This document shows, piece after piece, positions 26,595 through 37,362 of a stretch of DNA of 64,000 bases. Source of the DNA: Halomonas sp. HL-93 (GTDB taxonomy: Bacteria > Pseudomonadota > Gammaproteobacteria > Pseudomonadales > Halomonadaceae); NCBI RefSeq assembly GCF_900086985.1, contig NZ_LT593974.1, forward strand, positions 4,080,443-4,144,442, in the 5' to 3' direction. The translations under genes were made by a program, and so were the position numbers. Within the stretch, counting starts at the first letter, position 1. Each line of letters opens with the position of its first letter. The notes below the pieces were generated by a model. The model had not been told where the DNA came from and ran no database searches. It saw only the letters and a list, made by a program, of their open reading frames with translations.

Positions 26595-27006
26595 GGGGTC
26601 TCCTAGCGAGGGTAGGTCTGGCCTAAGTGGCCATGGGTTGCCCGCGGTTGAGGCGTTCTCGCACCCCATACTAGAAAGAGTCGTCCGGGAAGTAACCCCT
26701 GCAAATGCAGAGGGGGGCAGTGTTAGTGGTAAAACAGATGTGGGTTAATAGAGGGTTGGGGTAGGGCCTGTTGAGCTCAACAGGCCCTGATGGTCAGTCA
26801 GGTTGGCGCACAATCGGCTTGATCGGCTTTTGAGCTCTAATAAAGGCGCATGAAAATTCAATAACAATATTTCTACTAGGTTTTGCTAACGCCTCATCTT
26901 CTGGTTGAGAAGGTTAGTCATCCACACGGATCTCACAGGCTTTAGGCTCTTGGCTTCAACGTTGGTGACCTCTCATTGCCTGTCAGACAGTAAAACGGCT
27001 TTGCGC
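26595..27006. other. Gene-free region between two minus-strand genes
   Basis: No gene is supported in this 412-bp stretch. It holds a perfect 24-bp palindrome at 26764-26787 with arms GGGCCTGTTG and CAACAGGCCC. The palindrome could be a hairpin terminating or stabilising the AraC transcript, but no clear T run follows on either strand. The rest looks like plain spacer and the serine hydrolase promoter. Confidence 0.5.
26764..26787. other. Perfect 24-bp palindrome
   Basis: The sequence is self-complementary over all 24 bases with centre AGCT. It may act as an RNA hairpin or a protein site; there is no T tract to call it a terminator. Confidence 0.6.
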
Positions 27007-27909
27007 CTATGACTGGGCGTGCTGGCGCAGCCGAAACTCCCGCGGTGAAAACGTGGTATTACGCTTAAAAAAGCGCGTGAAGTAGGCCGGTTCAGAGAAG
27101 CCTAAGCTGTCGGAGACTTGGCCAATGGTCATATTGGTATAGGTGAGCTGGCGCTTGGCTTCCAGTAGCAGGCGTTCGTGTAGCAACTGCAGGGCGCTGC
27201 GCCCGGCGAGTTGGCGGCAGAGCAGGTTCAGGTGCGCGCTACTCACCCCGATCTGCTCGGCTAACTGTTCAATACTTGGCTGCTCGCGATAGTGGGCTTC
27301 GATCAGCGCTTGATAGTGCTCTAAATGCTGCCGTCCTTTGTCACTTTGGCGGGGGCCATAGCGTTTTGCCGTGCGGCCTGCATAGGCACAAAGGCGCGAT
27401 AGCTCGACCACCAAGGCTTGGGTAAGCGCTTCAAGCAGGCTGTTGCGTCCAGGGGCCGGTTGGCGGTACTCCTGGTCGATCTGGGTCACCAGCGTGGCAA
27501 TTTTATCGGTCTGGTTTGGCTGGAGCAGCGGATAGAAGTCGGCTTTTTTTAGCGTACTGCTCTCACCCATTAGTGCATGTAAGTGGTCGGCCAGCGGTTT
27601 GGCCAGGGTGATAATATGCCCTTCCACATCCGGTGAAAAGAGAAAGCCATGAATCGCCATGGCGGGAACAACGATAGCGCTGGCACTTTGCAGCTGATGG
27701 CTTGTTCCCTCCAGCTCTAATTCAACACTCCCTTGAGCAATAAACAGAATATGTACGAGGTCGGCATGCCGGTGTGGTCGAATCCGCCAGTTATGTAAAC
27801 GGCTGCGTTCGGCAATGGATTCACAGTGCAGCAGGTCAGGCGTGGGCCAATGCTGCGTCTCGCCATACAGCTTAAATACGGGAACGGACGTTGCCGACGA
27901 GGCTGGCAT
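27007..27909 (-). CDS. AraC-family regulator of pobA (PobR/PobC type)
   Basis: This 300-residue regulator has an N-terminal cupin-like sensor (RPHRHADLVHILFIAQGSVE near 45) and a C-terminal AraC double helix-turn-helix (SIEQLAEQIGVSSAHLNLLC near 210; TIGQVSDSLGFSEPAYFTRF near 260). It is divergent from pobA, and AraC-type proteins are known activators of pobA in pseudomonads. 4-hydroxybenzoate is the likely effector. GTG 27912 and ATG 27909 are both possible starts behind AGGAG; I chose ATG. Confidence 0.85.
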   Translation of the reverse strand: MPASSATSVPVFKLYGETQHWPTPDLLHCESIAERSRLHNWRIRPHRHADLVHILFIAQGSVELELEGTSHQLQSASAIVVPAMAIHGFLFSPDVEGHIITLAKPLADHLHALMGESSTLKKADFYPLLQPNQTDKIATLVTQIDQEYRQPAPGRNSLLEALTQALVVELSRLCAYAGRTAKRYGPRQSDKGRQHLEHYQALIEAHYREQPSIEQLAEQIGVSSAHLNLLCRQLAGRSALQLLHERLLLEAKRQLTYTNMTIGQVSDSLGFSEPAYFTRFFKRNTTFSPREFRLRQHAQS

Positions 27910-27974
27910 CACCGGTATCTCCTATACGACTAAGGTGGGGTAATAAAGCGCTAAATGTCCAATAATTGATCTAG

Positions 27975-29240
<1,266 letters not shown>

Positions 29241-29269
29241 CCCCTCACCTTTCTCCATTGATCCTCCTT

Positions 29270-29297
29270 GCCCAGGCTGATGCTTGGGCTTTTTTTA
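29270..29297 (+). terminator. Intrinsic terminator after pobA
   Basis: GCCCAGGC and GCTTGGGC pair (one G-U) around TGAT and are followed by seven T residues. Confidence 0.88.
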
Positions 29298-29381
29298 TCG
29301 TTTGCCATGCCTGAACAGGCTCTCGTGAAGTGCTGTTAGGGAGTAAGTGGGTAGATACATACGCATATTGGGTGTTTTTAT

Positions 29382-29400
29382 TTGAAATTTCATGTGATAT
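29382..29400 (+). promoter_or_regulatory. Shared regulatory motif, copy 1, before the chemoreceptor gene
   Basis: TTGAAATTTCATGTGATAT with palindromic core TGAAATTTCA. Near-identical copies at 31670 and 34647 lie in front of the TRAP system and the iac-like operon. It is 119 bp before the chemoreceptor start. Confidence 0.72.
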
Positions 29401-29519
29401 TGATAGTAGTAGATCGCTTGTGTCATACCGGTTGAGCGGAAACCGCCGCTTTATCTCGGTGTTTTACCGCCACCATGCTGTTGGACAAATAAAAATTAAC
29501 CCCTGCTCAGGTTGATGAT

Positions 29520-31619
29520 ATGAAATTCAAATCCCTCCGTACATTTGTCACCTTGCTGGCTGGCATCTCAACAATTCTGGCGGTGTTAGCTTTGTCTGCC
29601 TACTTCGTCATGGCCAATACAAGGTCGCAGGAAGCCACTCAGGTGGGAGCGCAGAACATACTGCTGGACGAGACTGAAGGCCGTTTACATGCCATAGCGT
29701 CCTCTCAAGCCGAAAGCATACAGGTTCAATTTACTCAGGCACGTGAGATGGCCAAGGGATTGGCCGCTGTCAATTCCGTGCAGGGTGACGTGGCTTATAA
29801 CGGTGGGCCCGCGCTTGATTTCAATCGTCAGGAGATAATCGGTGCCATTCGAAAGTACCTAGAAGTCAATCAGGATGTTTCTGTCGCTTATGCTGCCTGG
29901 GAGCCTAATGCCTTCGATCAGGATGACGTTTACTCGGACGGTAGCGTGCCGGGGCATAGCCCAAAGGGGCGCTTCATGCCCCTGTGGTATCGGGGAGAGA
30001 ACGGAGATCTCGACATCATGGCTCAGGAAGCCGCCATCATGGAGAGCGAGGCTATTCAGCCCAATGGGGTGCGCGAGGGCGAGTATTACCTCTGCCCACG
30101 AGAAACGTTGAGGCCATGTATTACAGACCCTGACGTTTATCAGGTGGGGGAGGAGGAAGTGATGCTGACTTCCTTCGTCGCCCCGATCATTGTCGACAGC
30201 GAGTTTCGCGGTATTGCCGGCGTTGATCTGACGGTGGATTTTATCCAGTCCATGCTCTTGGAGGAAAATAGCGAACTCTATGAGGGATCGGGAGACATGG
30301 CCTTGGTGGCACCGAGAGGGGGGCTGGTAGCGCATACCCAGGAGGGAGCCACGCTGGGGGAACCTTTTAGTGAGGCGTTTGATGCTACCTTGCAGCAGCG
30401 CATACAGCAGGCCCAGGGAGGCCAGCCTACGTATATCCATGATGCCGAGCAGGGCGTCATCGAATTGTACTGGCCGTTCACTATTGGAGAGGGCGACAAC
30501 ACCTGGGTGCTGATGATCCGGCAGCCTGAAGATGCGGTGCTTGCGGGGATGCATGGACTGCAGCGGCAAACGGAGGAACAGCTTGATAGAGACATTCTGG
30601 GCATGACGCTGATCGGGCTTTTCATTGCAGGCCTGGGATTATTGGCAGCATGGTTGGTGGGGGAGAGCATTGCTCGCCCGTTGCGTCGCTTGGCTGAGCG
30701 CATGCATGACATCGCTGCTGGCAATGGCGACTTGACCCGCCGCCTGCCCGCCAATGGCCGCGATGAAAGTGCCAGGTTGGCGATCCAGTTCAATGCTTTT
30801 GTCGATAAAATAAACGATGTACTGCTCGATGTGCGTGATAGCAGCGACTCAGTGCGTGCAGCGGCGAGTGAGATTGCCGTGGGAAGCCAGGATCTGTCGG
30901 CCCGAACTGAGGTGGCGGCCTCCCACCTGCAGGAGACGTCGGCTTCCATGGAGCAGCTGACCCATTCCGTTGAACATACCGCTGTAGCGTCTCGGCAGGC
31001 AAAGGAGCTCTCCCACTCTGCTTCGCAAGTCGCCTCCCAGGGCGGTAACGTGGTGTCGCAAGCCGTGCGAACCATGAACGACATTGATAGCGCGTCGCAG
31101 CGGATTGCAGAGATCGTCTCAGTGATGGATAGCATTGCCTTTCAAACCAACCTACTGGCGCTCAACGCCTCGGTTGAGGCGGCTAGCGCTGGAGAGCATG
31201 GCCGAGGTTTCGCGGTAGTCGCAGACGAAGTGCGTCAATTGGCTGGTCGCAGCGCCGCCGCTGCTCGGCAGATCAAGGAACTGATTGAGGACGCCACCGC
31301 CAAGACCCAGGCCGGTTCAGAGCTCGTGCGCGCAGCCGGTGCCTCCATGAACGACATCGTTGCCAGTGTGTCGAGGGTCTCCGATGTGCTTGGCGAAATC
31401 AGTGCGGCAACCAGCGAGCAGAGCCAGGGTATCGGTCAGGTCAATCAGGCGGTGGCTGGGCTCGACCAAATGACCCAGCAGAACGCGGCACTGGTCGAAG
31501 AGTCCGCAACGGCGGCGGATAGGCTCGATAATCAGTCACTGCGTCTGGCTGAGACGGTAGGTTCGTTCGTCCTGCTCGAACGGCAGCAGCGATTGGCGAC
31601 GCTGGATTCAGTGCAGTAA
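29520..31619 (+). CDS. Methyl-accepting chemotaxis protein
   Basis: This 699-residue chemoreceptor has a first membrane segment at about 10-32, a large periplasmic dCache-like sensor (about 40-350), a second membrane segment near 360-385, a HAMP domain ([20 protein letters not shown]) and a long cytoplasmic signalling domain. The hairpin tip contains [20 protein letters not shown] then [18 protein letters not shown], the near-invariant kinase-contact region. No C-terminal pentapeptide for CheR/CheB docking is seen. It shares an upstream motif with the adjoining TRAP and iac-like genes, so it probably senses their substrate. Confidence 0.92.
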   Translation: MKFKSLRTFVTLLAGISTILAVLALSAYFVMANTRSQEATQVGAQNILLDETEGRLHAIASSQAESIQVQFTQAREMAKGLAAVNSVQGDVAYNGGPALDFNRQEIIGAIRKYLEVNQDVSVAYAAWEPNAFDQDDVYSDGSVPGHSPKGRFMPLWYRGENGDLDIMAQEAAIMESEAIQPNGVREGEYYLCPRETLRPCITDPDVYQVGEEEVMLTSFVAPIIVDSEFRGIAGVDLTVDFIQSMLLEENSELYEGSGDMALVAPRGGLVAHTQEGATLGEPFSEAFDATLQQRIQQAQGGQPTYIHDAEQGVIELYWPFTIGEGDNTWVLMIRQPEDAVLAGMHGLQRQTEEQLDRDILGMTLIGLFIAGLGLLAAWLVGESIARPLRRLAERMHDIAAGNGDLTRRLPANGRDESARLAIQFNAFVDKINDVLLDVRDSSDSVRAAASEIAVGSQDLSARTEVAASHLQETSASMEQLTHSVEHTAVASRQAKELSHSASQVASQGGNVVSQAVRTMNDIDSASQRIAEIVSVMDSIAFQTNLLALNASVEAASAGEHGRGFAVVADEVRQLAGRSAAAARQIKELIEDATAKTQAGSELVRAAGASMNDIVASVSRVSDVLGEISAATSEQSQGIGQVNQAVAGLDQMTQQNAALVEESATAADRLDNQSLRLAETVGSFVLLERQQRLATLDSVQ

Positions 31620-31669
31620 GCCATCTATTACATGAGTTCTCATTGTGACATATGAGGGTGTTGCATTAC

Positions 31670-31698
31670 TTGAATTTTCATGTGATATTGAATGTATA
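31670..31698 (+). promoter_or_regulatory. Shared motif, copy 2, with promoter-like spacing, before dctP
   Basis: TTGAATTTTCATGTGATAT at 31670-31688 repeats the motif at 29382. TTGAAT and TGTATA (31693-31698) are separated by 17 bp, so the motif may contain a -35 box and be covered by a regulator. It is 48 bp before the dctP start. Confidence 0.7.
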
Positions 31699-31745
31699 AA
31701 GGCGTGGGAAGCGCCAAACAACAACGATAAAGAGAGATAAGACCC

Positions 31746-32783
31746 ATGACGACAAAGAAAATAGTCTCAAACATTCGGCGCTTGGCGGGTGCCATTGGGC
31801 TCGCAGGCATGCTGAATAGTCCGCTCGTTTCTGCCAGCGATATCATCCTTAGCTATGCGTTCATTTCGCCTGCCAGCACCTTCCCCGGTGTGCAAATGGA
31901 GCGCTGGGCGGAAGAGCTCCATCGCCGCACGGATGGACGCGTGACCGTCAACACCTTCCCCGGTGGTACGCTGCTGACGGCAAACAACATGTATGACGGC
32001 GTGTTGAGCGGCGTTGCGGATATCGGGCTGTCGATCACTTCCTATGAGCCGGGCCGTTTTCCGCTGCTCAATCTGGCCGGTAGCCTGACGGGGCTGGACG
32101 TCAATTCCACCGTCGCCAGCCAGTCACTCTATGAATTGATTCAAGAGTTTCCCCCCGAGCAGTTGGGTCTTGAGGATTTTAAGGTCATCACTGCGTTTAC
32201 TTCCGAACCCGGTTATTTACAGACCAAGCAGCCAGTGACTTCACTGGAAGAACTGGAAGGCCAGGAGATCCGTGTGCCTGGCGACAGTACCGATGTGCTG
32301 GCAGCGCTGGGCGGGGTGCCTATAGCGCTCTCCCAGGCTGATACGGGCGAGGCACTACAGGCGGGAGTCGTTGATGGCTACGTGAGTTCCCGGGAAGTGC
32401 TGATGGATCTGGGCTATGCCCGCACCGTTAAGTCCATCACCGACTACCCATTGACCAATGCCGTGCTGGTGGCGGTTATGAACCGTCAGCGCTGGGAGTC
32501 GCTGCCCGAAGACGTTCAGCAGATCATCGATGAGTTGGGTGCTGAAATGGCCTTCTTCGCCGGCGACTATCTCGATTCTCACGTCGAAGAGTCGCTGAAG
32601 TGGGCGCGCGAGGAGGAAGGTGTCGAGGTGCTTTCGCTGAGCGAGGAGGAGGCGGCCCGCTGGACCGAACGCCTGGAGCCGATCAACGAGGAGCGCCTGG
32701 CCCGCGTTGCCGAGCTGGGTCTTCCCGCCTACGAGTTTAATGAGCGAATGCACGAGCTTTTCGAGCATTACCAACAACCGTAA
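31746..32783 (+). CDS. dctP: TRAP substrate-binding protein DctP of the iac-linked transporter
   Basis: This 345-residue protein has a signal peptide (residues 1-31, ending VSAS) and a DctP fold starting DIILSYAFISPASTFPG, which differs from the two other DctP types in the window. The usual binding-arginine region is QEIRVPGDSTDV near 175. Because it is next to the iac-like operon and shares its upstream motif, an indole acid is a likely ligand, but no ligand is proven. The stop codon lies within a strong hairpin (32767-32797). Confidence 0.87.
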   Translation: MTTKKIVSNIRRLAGAIGLAGMLNSPLVSASDIILSYAFISPASTFPGVQMERWAEELHRRTDGRVTVNTFPGGTLLTANNMYDGVLSGVADIGLSITSYEPGRFPLLNLAGSLTGLDVNSTVASQSLYELIQEFPPEQLGLEDFKVITAFTSEPGYLQTKQPVTSLEELEGQEIRVPGDSTDVLAALGGVPIALSQADTGEALQAGVVDGYVSSREVLMDLGYARTVKSITDYPLTNAVLVAVMNRQRWESLPEDVQQIIDELGAEMAFFAGDYLDSHVEESLKWAREEEGVEVLSLSEEEAARWTERLEPINEERLARVAELGLPAYEFNERMHELFEHYQQP

Positions 32784-32797
32784 TGGTTGTTGGTAAT
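32767..32797 (+). other. 13-bp-stem hairpin across the dctP stop codon
   Basis: ATTACCAACAACC and GGTTGTTGGTAAT are perfect arms around GTAAT, and the dctP stop lies in the loop and second arm. There is no T run. Such hairpins between a binding protein and its membrane subunits often stabilise the upstream mRNA and set unequal expression. Confidence 0.75.
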
Positions 32798-32844
32798 CAG
32801 GGTATTGGGTCGGGCAGGTATTCGGCATTAACGAGGAAGCATCC

Positions 32845-33321
32845 ATGACTAGATTCACACGCCTAATCAGTCGGTTGTTGCTTGTACTCGCGGGTATGAG
32901 TTTGCTGGCGATGATGCTCTTGGTGGTGACCAACATCATTATGCGTCAGGTGGCGTCTTCGCTCGGTGGAACTACCGAGGTGGTAGGTTGGCTGACGGCG
33001 GTGGTGGTGTCATCTTCCTTGGCCTATGCCCAGTTGACCAAGGCGCACATTGAGTTGGACATACTGGTGGCGCGACTGCCTCAGCGGCCCCAGCGCCTCA
33101 TCCAACTGCTGGTCGCGGTGGTGAGCCTGCTTTTCTTTACCATGGTGGCGTACAAACTCTGGGAGTATGGCACTTTTGCCATGCAGCGAGGCACGCTATC
33201 GCAATCCCTTCGCCTGGCCATTTATCCGATTATCTATCTGGTCGCCTTTGGCTTCAGCGCATTCTGCCTCGTGTTGTTGACGGATGTGCGGGCTTGCCTG
33301 ACGCAGGGGAGAGAGGTATGA
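32845..33321 (+). CDS. dctQ: TRAP transporter small membrane subunit DctQ
   Basis: This 158-residue subunit has four predicted membrane segments (about 10-32, 47-65, 88-108, 128-148). It overlaps dctM by four bases (ATGA). It follows dctP after 61 bp that contain half of the hairpin noted at 32767. It serves the transporter ahead of the iac-like operon. Confidence 0.85.
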   Translation: MTRFTRLISRLLLVLAGMSLLAMMLLVVTNIIMRQVASSLGGTTEVVGWLTAVVVSSSLAYAQLTKAHIELDILVARLPQRPQRLIQLLVAVVSLLFFTMVAYKLWEYGTFAMQRGTLSQSLRLAIYPIIYLVAFGFSAFCLVLLTDVRACLTQGREV

Positions 33322-34607
33322 GCTTCACACTGGTCGCCATGATTGGCGTATTGGCCCTCTTTCTGCTGATTATCCTGCAGGTGCCGATCAGCTTTGCCAT
33401 GTTCATCGTCGGCTTCTTTGGGATGCTGCATATCACCAGCCCCATGGCGGCCTATAACATCATCAGCTCTGGTATCTGGGAACAGCTTTCCTCCTACTCT
33501 TTGAGCGTCATACCGCTGTTCGTTTTTATGGGCGAGCTGCTGTTTCGCTCGGGGATTACCGAGAAGCTGTTTGCGGCTGCCTATGCCTGGACGGGACACC
33601 GTCGGGGTTCCATGGCCACGACAACGATATTAAGCAGTGCTGGTTTTGCCGCCGTTTGCGGCTCCAATACGGCGACAGCCGCCACGGTAGGCACTATTGC
33701 CCTACCGGAAATGAAGAAGTTCGGTTATCACAAAGCGCTGAGTGCCGGCAGCGTGGCGGCGGGGGGCACTCTAGGGGTCATCATTCCCCCCAGCGCGGTA
33801 CTGATCGTGATCGCTTTGCAGGCGGAGCTTGCCATCCGTGATCTGTTTATCGCCAGCATCCTGCCCGGCTTAATCCTGATGACGCTGTTCGTGCTGACCA
33901 TTGCTTGCCTTTGCTGGCGCAACCCAGCCATGGCGCCCGCTGGTGAACGCTCCTTCTGGGGAGTGCGCCTGGCCTCTCTTAAAGGGGTGGTGGAGATATT
34001 CGTCCTCTTTACGCTGGTGCTGGGCGGGCTGTTTGCAGGCTGGTTCACCTCTACCGAAGCGGCCGCGGTTGGCTGTGTCGGGGCCATTACCCTTATCGGT
34101 CTGCGCGGAAGGCTATCCTGGGAGATGCTGTGGGAATCATTGAGTAACACCCTTAGAACGTCCGCGATGATTCTGATGCTGGTGGCGGGCGCGGTGGTAT
34201 TTGGCCGTTTCCTGACGGTGACACGGCTGCCTTTCATGGTCGGCGAATGGGCCGCTGCGCTGCCCTTGCCTGCCATTATGGTCATGGCCTGTGTACTGCT
34301 GATCTATGTCATTGGTGGGGCGCTGATGGATGCCATGGGCGTCCTGATCATCTCGATCCCCATTTTCTTTCCGGTAGCGCTAGTGCTGGGCTACGACCCA
34401 ATATGGTTCGGCATCATGGTCTGCATCGTCACCAGCATGGGAGCGATCACGCCGCCGGTAGGGGTTAACGCTTTCATTGTCAAAAGCCTCGACCCGGAAC
34501 TCAGTTTTGGCGATATCTTTCTGGGCGTCGGTTACTTCATGACGCCTTATCTATTGTGTATCACGTTATTACTTCTAGTCCCCGATATCGTGCTATTTGT
34601 CCTTTAG
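33318..34607 (+). CDS. dctM: TRAP transporter large membrane subunit DctM
   Basis: This 429-residue channel has GSNTATAATVGTIALPEM near 112 and GSVAAGGTLGVIIPPS near 145, plus GAITPPVGVNAF near 380. The start is ATG 33318 in the ATGA overlap with dctQ, behind GAGAGAGG; a longer frame upstream is not needed. Where the other two DctM proteins read GSSLATA, this reads GSNTATA, matching its separate DctP type. Copy 3 of the shared motif lies 39 bp after its stop. Confidence 0.9.
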   Translation: MSFTLVAMIGVLALFLLIILQVPISFAMFIVGFFGMLHITSPMAAYNIISSGIWEQLSSYSLSVIPLFVFMGELLFRSGITEKLFAAAYAWTGHRRGSMATTTILSSAGFAAVCGSNTATAATVGTIALPEMKKFGYHKALSAGSVAAGGTLGVIIPPSAVLIVIALQAELAIRDLFIASILPGLILMTLFVLTIACLCWRNPAMAPAGERSFWGVRLASLKGVVEIFVLFTLVLGGLFAGWFTSTEAAAVGCVGAITLIGLRGRLSWEMLWESLSNTLRTSAMILMLVAGAVVFGRFLTVTRLPFMVGEWAAALPLPAIMVMACVLLIYVIGGALMDAMGVLIISIPIFFPVALVLGYDPIWFGIMVCIVTSMGAITPPVGVNAFIVKSLDPELSFGDIFLGVGYFMTPYLLCITLLLLVPDIVLFVL

Positions 34608-34646
34608 TTTGAAGAAAATATGAGTAATAAAAGCGTTTTCAAATAC

Positions 34647-34665
34647 TTGAAATTTCATGTGATAA
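34647..34665 (+). promoter_or_regulatory. Shared motif, copy 3, before the iac-like operon
   Basis: TTGAAATTTCATGTGATAA matches the copy at 29382 in 18 of 19 bases. It ends 15 bp before the amidase start, so a regulator there would directly gate the operon, or the true promoter is close and the leader very short. Confidence 0.7.
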
Positions 34666-34680
34666 GTGGATAAAAATGCC

Positions 34681-35838
34681 ATGCCATCTCTTATTCAGCA
34701 TCTCGACTTAGGCACGGGCGCCAAGCGAGTCGTGGTTAAGGACAGTATCGATATCGCCGGCTACCCAACCCAGGCAGGTTCAGCGGCGCTGGCCGACGCG
34801 CCAGCGGCAGAGAGGCATGCCGAGATCGTCGAACGCACGCTTGTGGCCGGTTATCGCATCGTCGGCAAGGCCAATCTGCACGAGCTGGCGTTCGGCATGA
34901 CCGGGCTCAATGCTTGGACGGGCACCCCCGAGAATCCGCGCTTTCCGGCGCTGATCCCGGGTGGGTCGTCCAGCGGTTCGGCGGCGGCGGTCGCCGCGGG
35001 GCTGGCCGAGATAGGCATTGGCACCGATACCGGCGGCTCGATCCGGGTACCGGCGGCCTGCTGCGGGGTATACGGCTTGAAGCCGACGTTTGGTCGGCTC
35101 AGTCGGCGCGGCGTTATGCCCGCGTACAGCAGCCTGGACTGCGTGGGGCCGCTCAGCGCCACTATCGAGGAGTTGATCGACTTCATGTCATCCATTGATG
35201 CGGGATTCTCGGTCGAAAGCAGCGAAGCGGTGCCACGCATATGCACGCTAGACGTGGCGGCCGATGTCGCAATTCTCGGCACGCTGGAAGCGTATCTCGA
35301 AGCTGCCGGGCTGGCCGCTGAAAAGCGCGCTTTACCACTGATGGGCGAGGCTTTCGATGCCGCCATGGCGCTGATCAACCGTGAAACCTATATGGCCTGT
35401 GGTGTCTGGCTCGACAGTGGCCGCTTAGGGAAGGACGTGGAGCGCCGCTTGCGCGGGGCTGCCAAGACCTCCGAAGCCGAGCTGTGCGAGGCGGAAGCGG
35501 TGCGCCAGACCTTCGCTGTCGAGGTGGATCGGCTGTTTGAGACTTGCGAAGTACTGGCGCTGCCGACGTTGCCGCACTTTCCACTGAGCCGCGCACCAGC
35601 CGAGGAGGGGCAGCAGGATCTGACCATCTCCTCTCTTGTACGGCCCTTTAACCTTTCAGGACACCCTGCCTTGAGTCTGCCCATGCCGCCGAATCGGGGC
35701 CGACCGGTGAGCCTGCAGCTCGTCGGCAGGCGAGGCGACGACGCTGGTTTATGCCGGGCCGCGTGCTATCTGGTCAAGGCTCAGCGTGACACGACCATAC
35801 CCATAATAGGAGATATTTATGCACAGCCAGGTCGATAA
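34681..35838 (+). CDS. iacH: Amidase-signature hydrolase, IacH-like
   Basis: This roughly 385-residue enzyme is of the amidase-signature family. The Ser-Ser-Lys triad is present: K20 in VVVKDSID, the cis-serine in GGSSSGSAAA near 98 and the nucleophile in GTDTGGSIRVPA near 122. In iac clusters of pseudomonads, iacH encodes such an amidase; its exact reaction in the indole-acetate route is not settled as far as I know. The start is uncertain: ATG 34681 lacks a good ribosome site, and GTG 34666 is an alternative. It overlaps iacA by 20 bases. Confidence 0.8.
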   Translation: MPSLIQHLDLGTGAKRVVVKDSIDIAGYPTQAGSAALADAPAAERHAEIVERTLVAGYRIVGKANLHELAFGMTGLNAWTGTPENPRFPALIPGGSSSGSAAAVAAGLAEIGIGTDTGGSIRVPAACCGVYGLKPTFGRLSRRGVMPAYSSLDCVGPLSATIEELIDFMSSIDAGFSVESSEAVPRICTLDVAADVAILGTLEAYLEAAGLAAEKRALPLMGEAFDAAMALINRETYMACGVWLDSGRLGKDVERRLRGAAKTSEAELCEAEAVRQTFAVEVDRLFETCEVLALPTLPHFPLSRAPAEEGQQDLTISSLVRPFNLSGHPALSLPMPPNRGRPVSLQLVGRRGDDAGLCRAACYLVKAQRDTTIPIIGDIYAQPGR

Positions 35839-36964
35839 AACCCAATGGGGCGGCGAGGGGCGCTTCGATGCGTTGCTCGACAGCATCCGCCAACGGCGTG
35901 CTGAGTTCGAAGCGCAGCGCTGCCTCTCGGCGGACATCATCGACGAGTTCAAGGCCATCGGAGTCTACCGTGCCATGGTGCCGGCCCGTTACGGTGGCGA
36001 TGAGAAAACACCCGCCGAGTTCCTGAAAATGGTCGAGGCGATCTCGGCAGCCGATGGCTCTGCCGGCTGGGTGGCCAGCTTCGGTATGAATCCCGCCTAC
36101 CTGGCGGCGCTGCCCGAGGCGACCATCACCCAGATCTGGAAGGACTCTCCAGATGTGGTGTTCGCGGGGGGGATTTTTCCGCCCCATCCCGCCGAGCGAG
36201 TCGATCGAGGCTTTCGTATCAAGGGGCGCTGGAAATTCGCCAGCGGCTGCATGGGCGCCTCACTGTGCGGTGTCGGAATCCAGCCCGACGAGCCCGACGC
36301 CTTGCCGCGCATGGCGGTACTGCCCCGCGAGCAGGTTCACATCGATCCCACCTGGAACATGGTCGGTATGGTCGCCACCGGCAGCCACGACCTGGTGGTG
36401 GATGACGCTTACGTCGCCGAGGAGTGGACCTTCGTGCGCGGCGCCAGGGCCACCATCGACGCGCCCTTCTTCCGCTACCCGGCCCTCTCCTTTGCTACCC
36501 AGGTGCTGGCAGTCACCACCCTGGGGCTGGCCCGGGAGGCGCTGGACGTGGTGCGTGCCATGGCTGGGGGGCGCAAGTCGGTCACCGGGGCGCCCAAACT
36601 GGGCGAGCGCGAGTACGCCCAAATCGCCCTGGCCAAGGCCGAGGCCCAGGTGCGTGCCGCCCGTGCCTTCTTCTACGACAGCACCGAGTCGGCCTGGAGT
36701 GCCGTCGAGGCCGGCACCGAGCCGAGTCGCGACCAGATCAATCTGCTGCGTCTCTCCGCCACCCATCTGACCCATGAGTGTGCCGCGGCCATTCGCAGCA
36801 TCTATCAGATCAGCGGCATGATCGGCGCCGAAAACAGTCATCCCTTATCACGCATTCTGCGCGACTCTCTGTTGTGCACTCAACATGCCTTCATGGGCGA
36901 GATCACCTGGAAGAACGCCGGCGCCATCTTCTTTAATCACGACCCCCTGCCGGGCTATTTGTGA
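35819..36964 (+). CDS. iacA: IacA-like flavin monooxygenase (acyl-CoA dehydrogenase fold)
   Basis: This 381-residue protein has the acyl-CoA dehydrogenase/HpaB-type fold of group D flavin monooxygenases: helical N domain (YRAMVPARYGGD near 50), middle beta domain (FRIKGRWKFASGCMGA near 133) and four-helix C domain (ARAFFYDSTESAW near 280). IacA starts indole-3-acetate attack by oxidising the indole ring with reduced flavin supplied by IacG. The start is ATG 35819 behind AGGAG. The gene set and order around it (H-A-B-C-D-E-F-G-I) match iac, which is the main reason for this name. A HpaB-like phenol hydroxylase is the alternative. Confidence 0.83.
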   Translation: MHSQVDKTQWGGEGRFDALLDSIRQRRAEFEAQRCLSADIIDEFKAIGVYRAMVPARYGGDEKTPAEFLKMVEAISAADGSAGWVASFGMNPAYLAALPEATITQIWKDSPDVVFAGGIFPPHPAERVDRGFRIKGRWKFASGCMGASLCGVGIQPDEPDALPRMAVLPREQVHIDPTWNMVGMVATGSHDLVVDDAYVAEEWTFVRGARATIDAPFFRYPALSFATQVLAVTTLGLAREALDVVRAMAGGRKSVTGAPKLGEREYAQIALAKAEAQVRAARAFFYDSTESAWSAVEAGTEPSRDQINLLRLSATHLTHECAAAIRSIYQISGMIGAENSHPLSRILRDSLLCTQHAFMGEITWKNAGAIFFNHDPLPGYL

Positions 36965-37000
36965 ACGAGCGACATCAACTGACAAGCGGAGATCATCATT

Positions 37001-37345
37001 ATGCATCGCGTACTTTTTTGCTGCGGTATCAACCAGAACTTCATGAACGCCACCGCGGAGGAGGCCAAGCAGGTGTGGGAGGCCACCCGCGAGATGCTGC
37101 AGGGCATCGACGGCCTGCCCGGCCTCACGATCCTGGGCATCATGGATGACGACTGTATTCAGGTAGGCCCCTCCATCGCCGCTCCCTGGACTTTCTACAT
37201 TATGGCGGATGTACAGAACTACGACTCCGTCGCTGAAGCTTGCAACTTCTTTCGCACCACACCGGTAGGGGATGGCACCTACAAGCTCTGGAAATACTGC
37301 CGTGTCGAGGCGCGAATCGGGCGTGAGCTCGTCGTGCCCGAGTGA
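37001..37345 (+). CDS. iacB: IacB-like small protein
   Basis: This 114-residue protein has no motif that I can assign to an enzyme. Its text (HRVLFCCGINQNFMNATAEE, later TFYIMADVQNYDSVAEACNF) suggests a small alpha/beta sandwich like the dimeric ferredoxin-like (EthD/DUF3303-type) folds. Its place between iacA and iacC is the place of iacB in known iac clusters. It may bind or stabilise an intermediate. CGGAG precedes the ATG. Confidence 0.72.
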   Translation: MHRVLFCCGINQNFMNATAEEAKQVWEATREMLQGIDGLPGLTILGIMDDDCIQVGPSIAAPWTFYIMADVQNYDSVAEACNFFRTTPVGDGTYKLWKYCRVEARIGRELVVPE

Positions 37346-37362
37346 CGGTTGCGTCATCGGTA

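Noticed and set aside
26764..26787. Intrinsic terminator at the 24-bp palindrome
   Set aside because: No T run follows on either strand.
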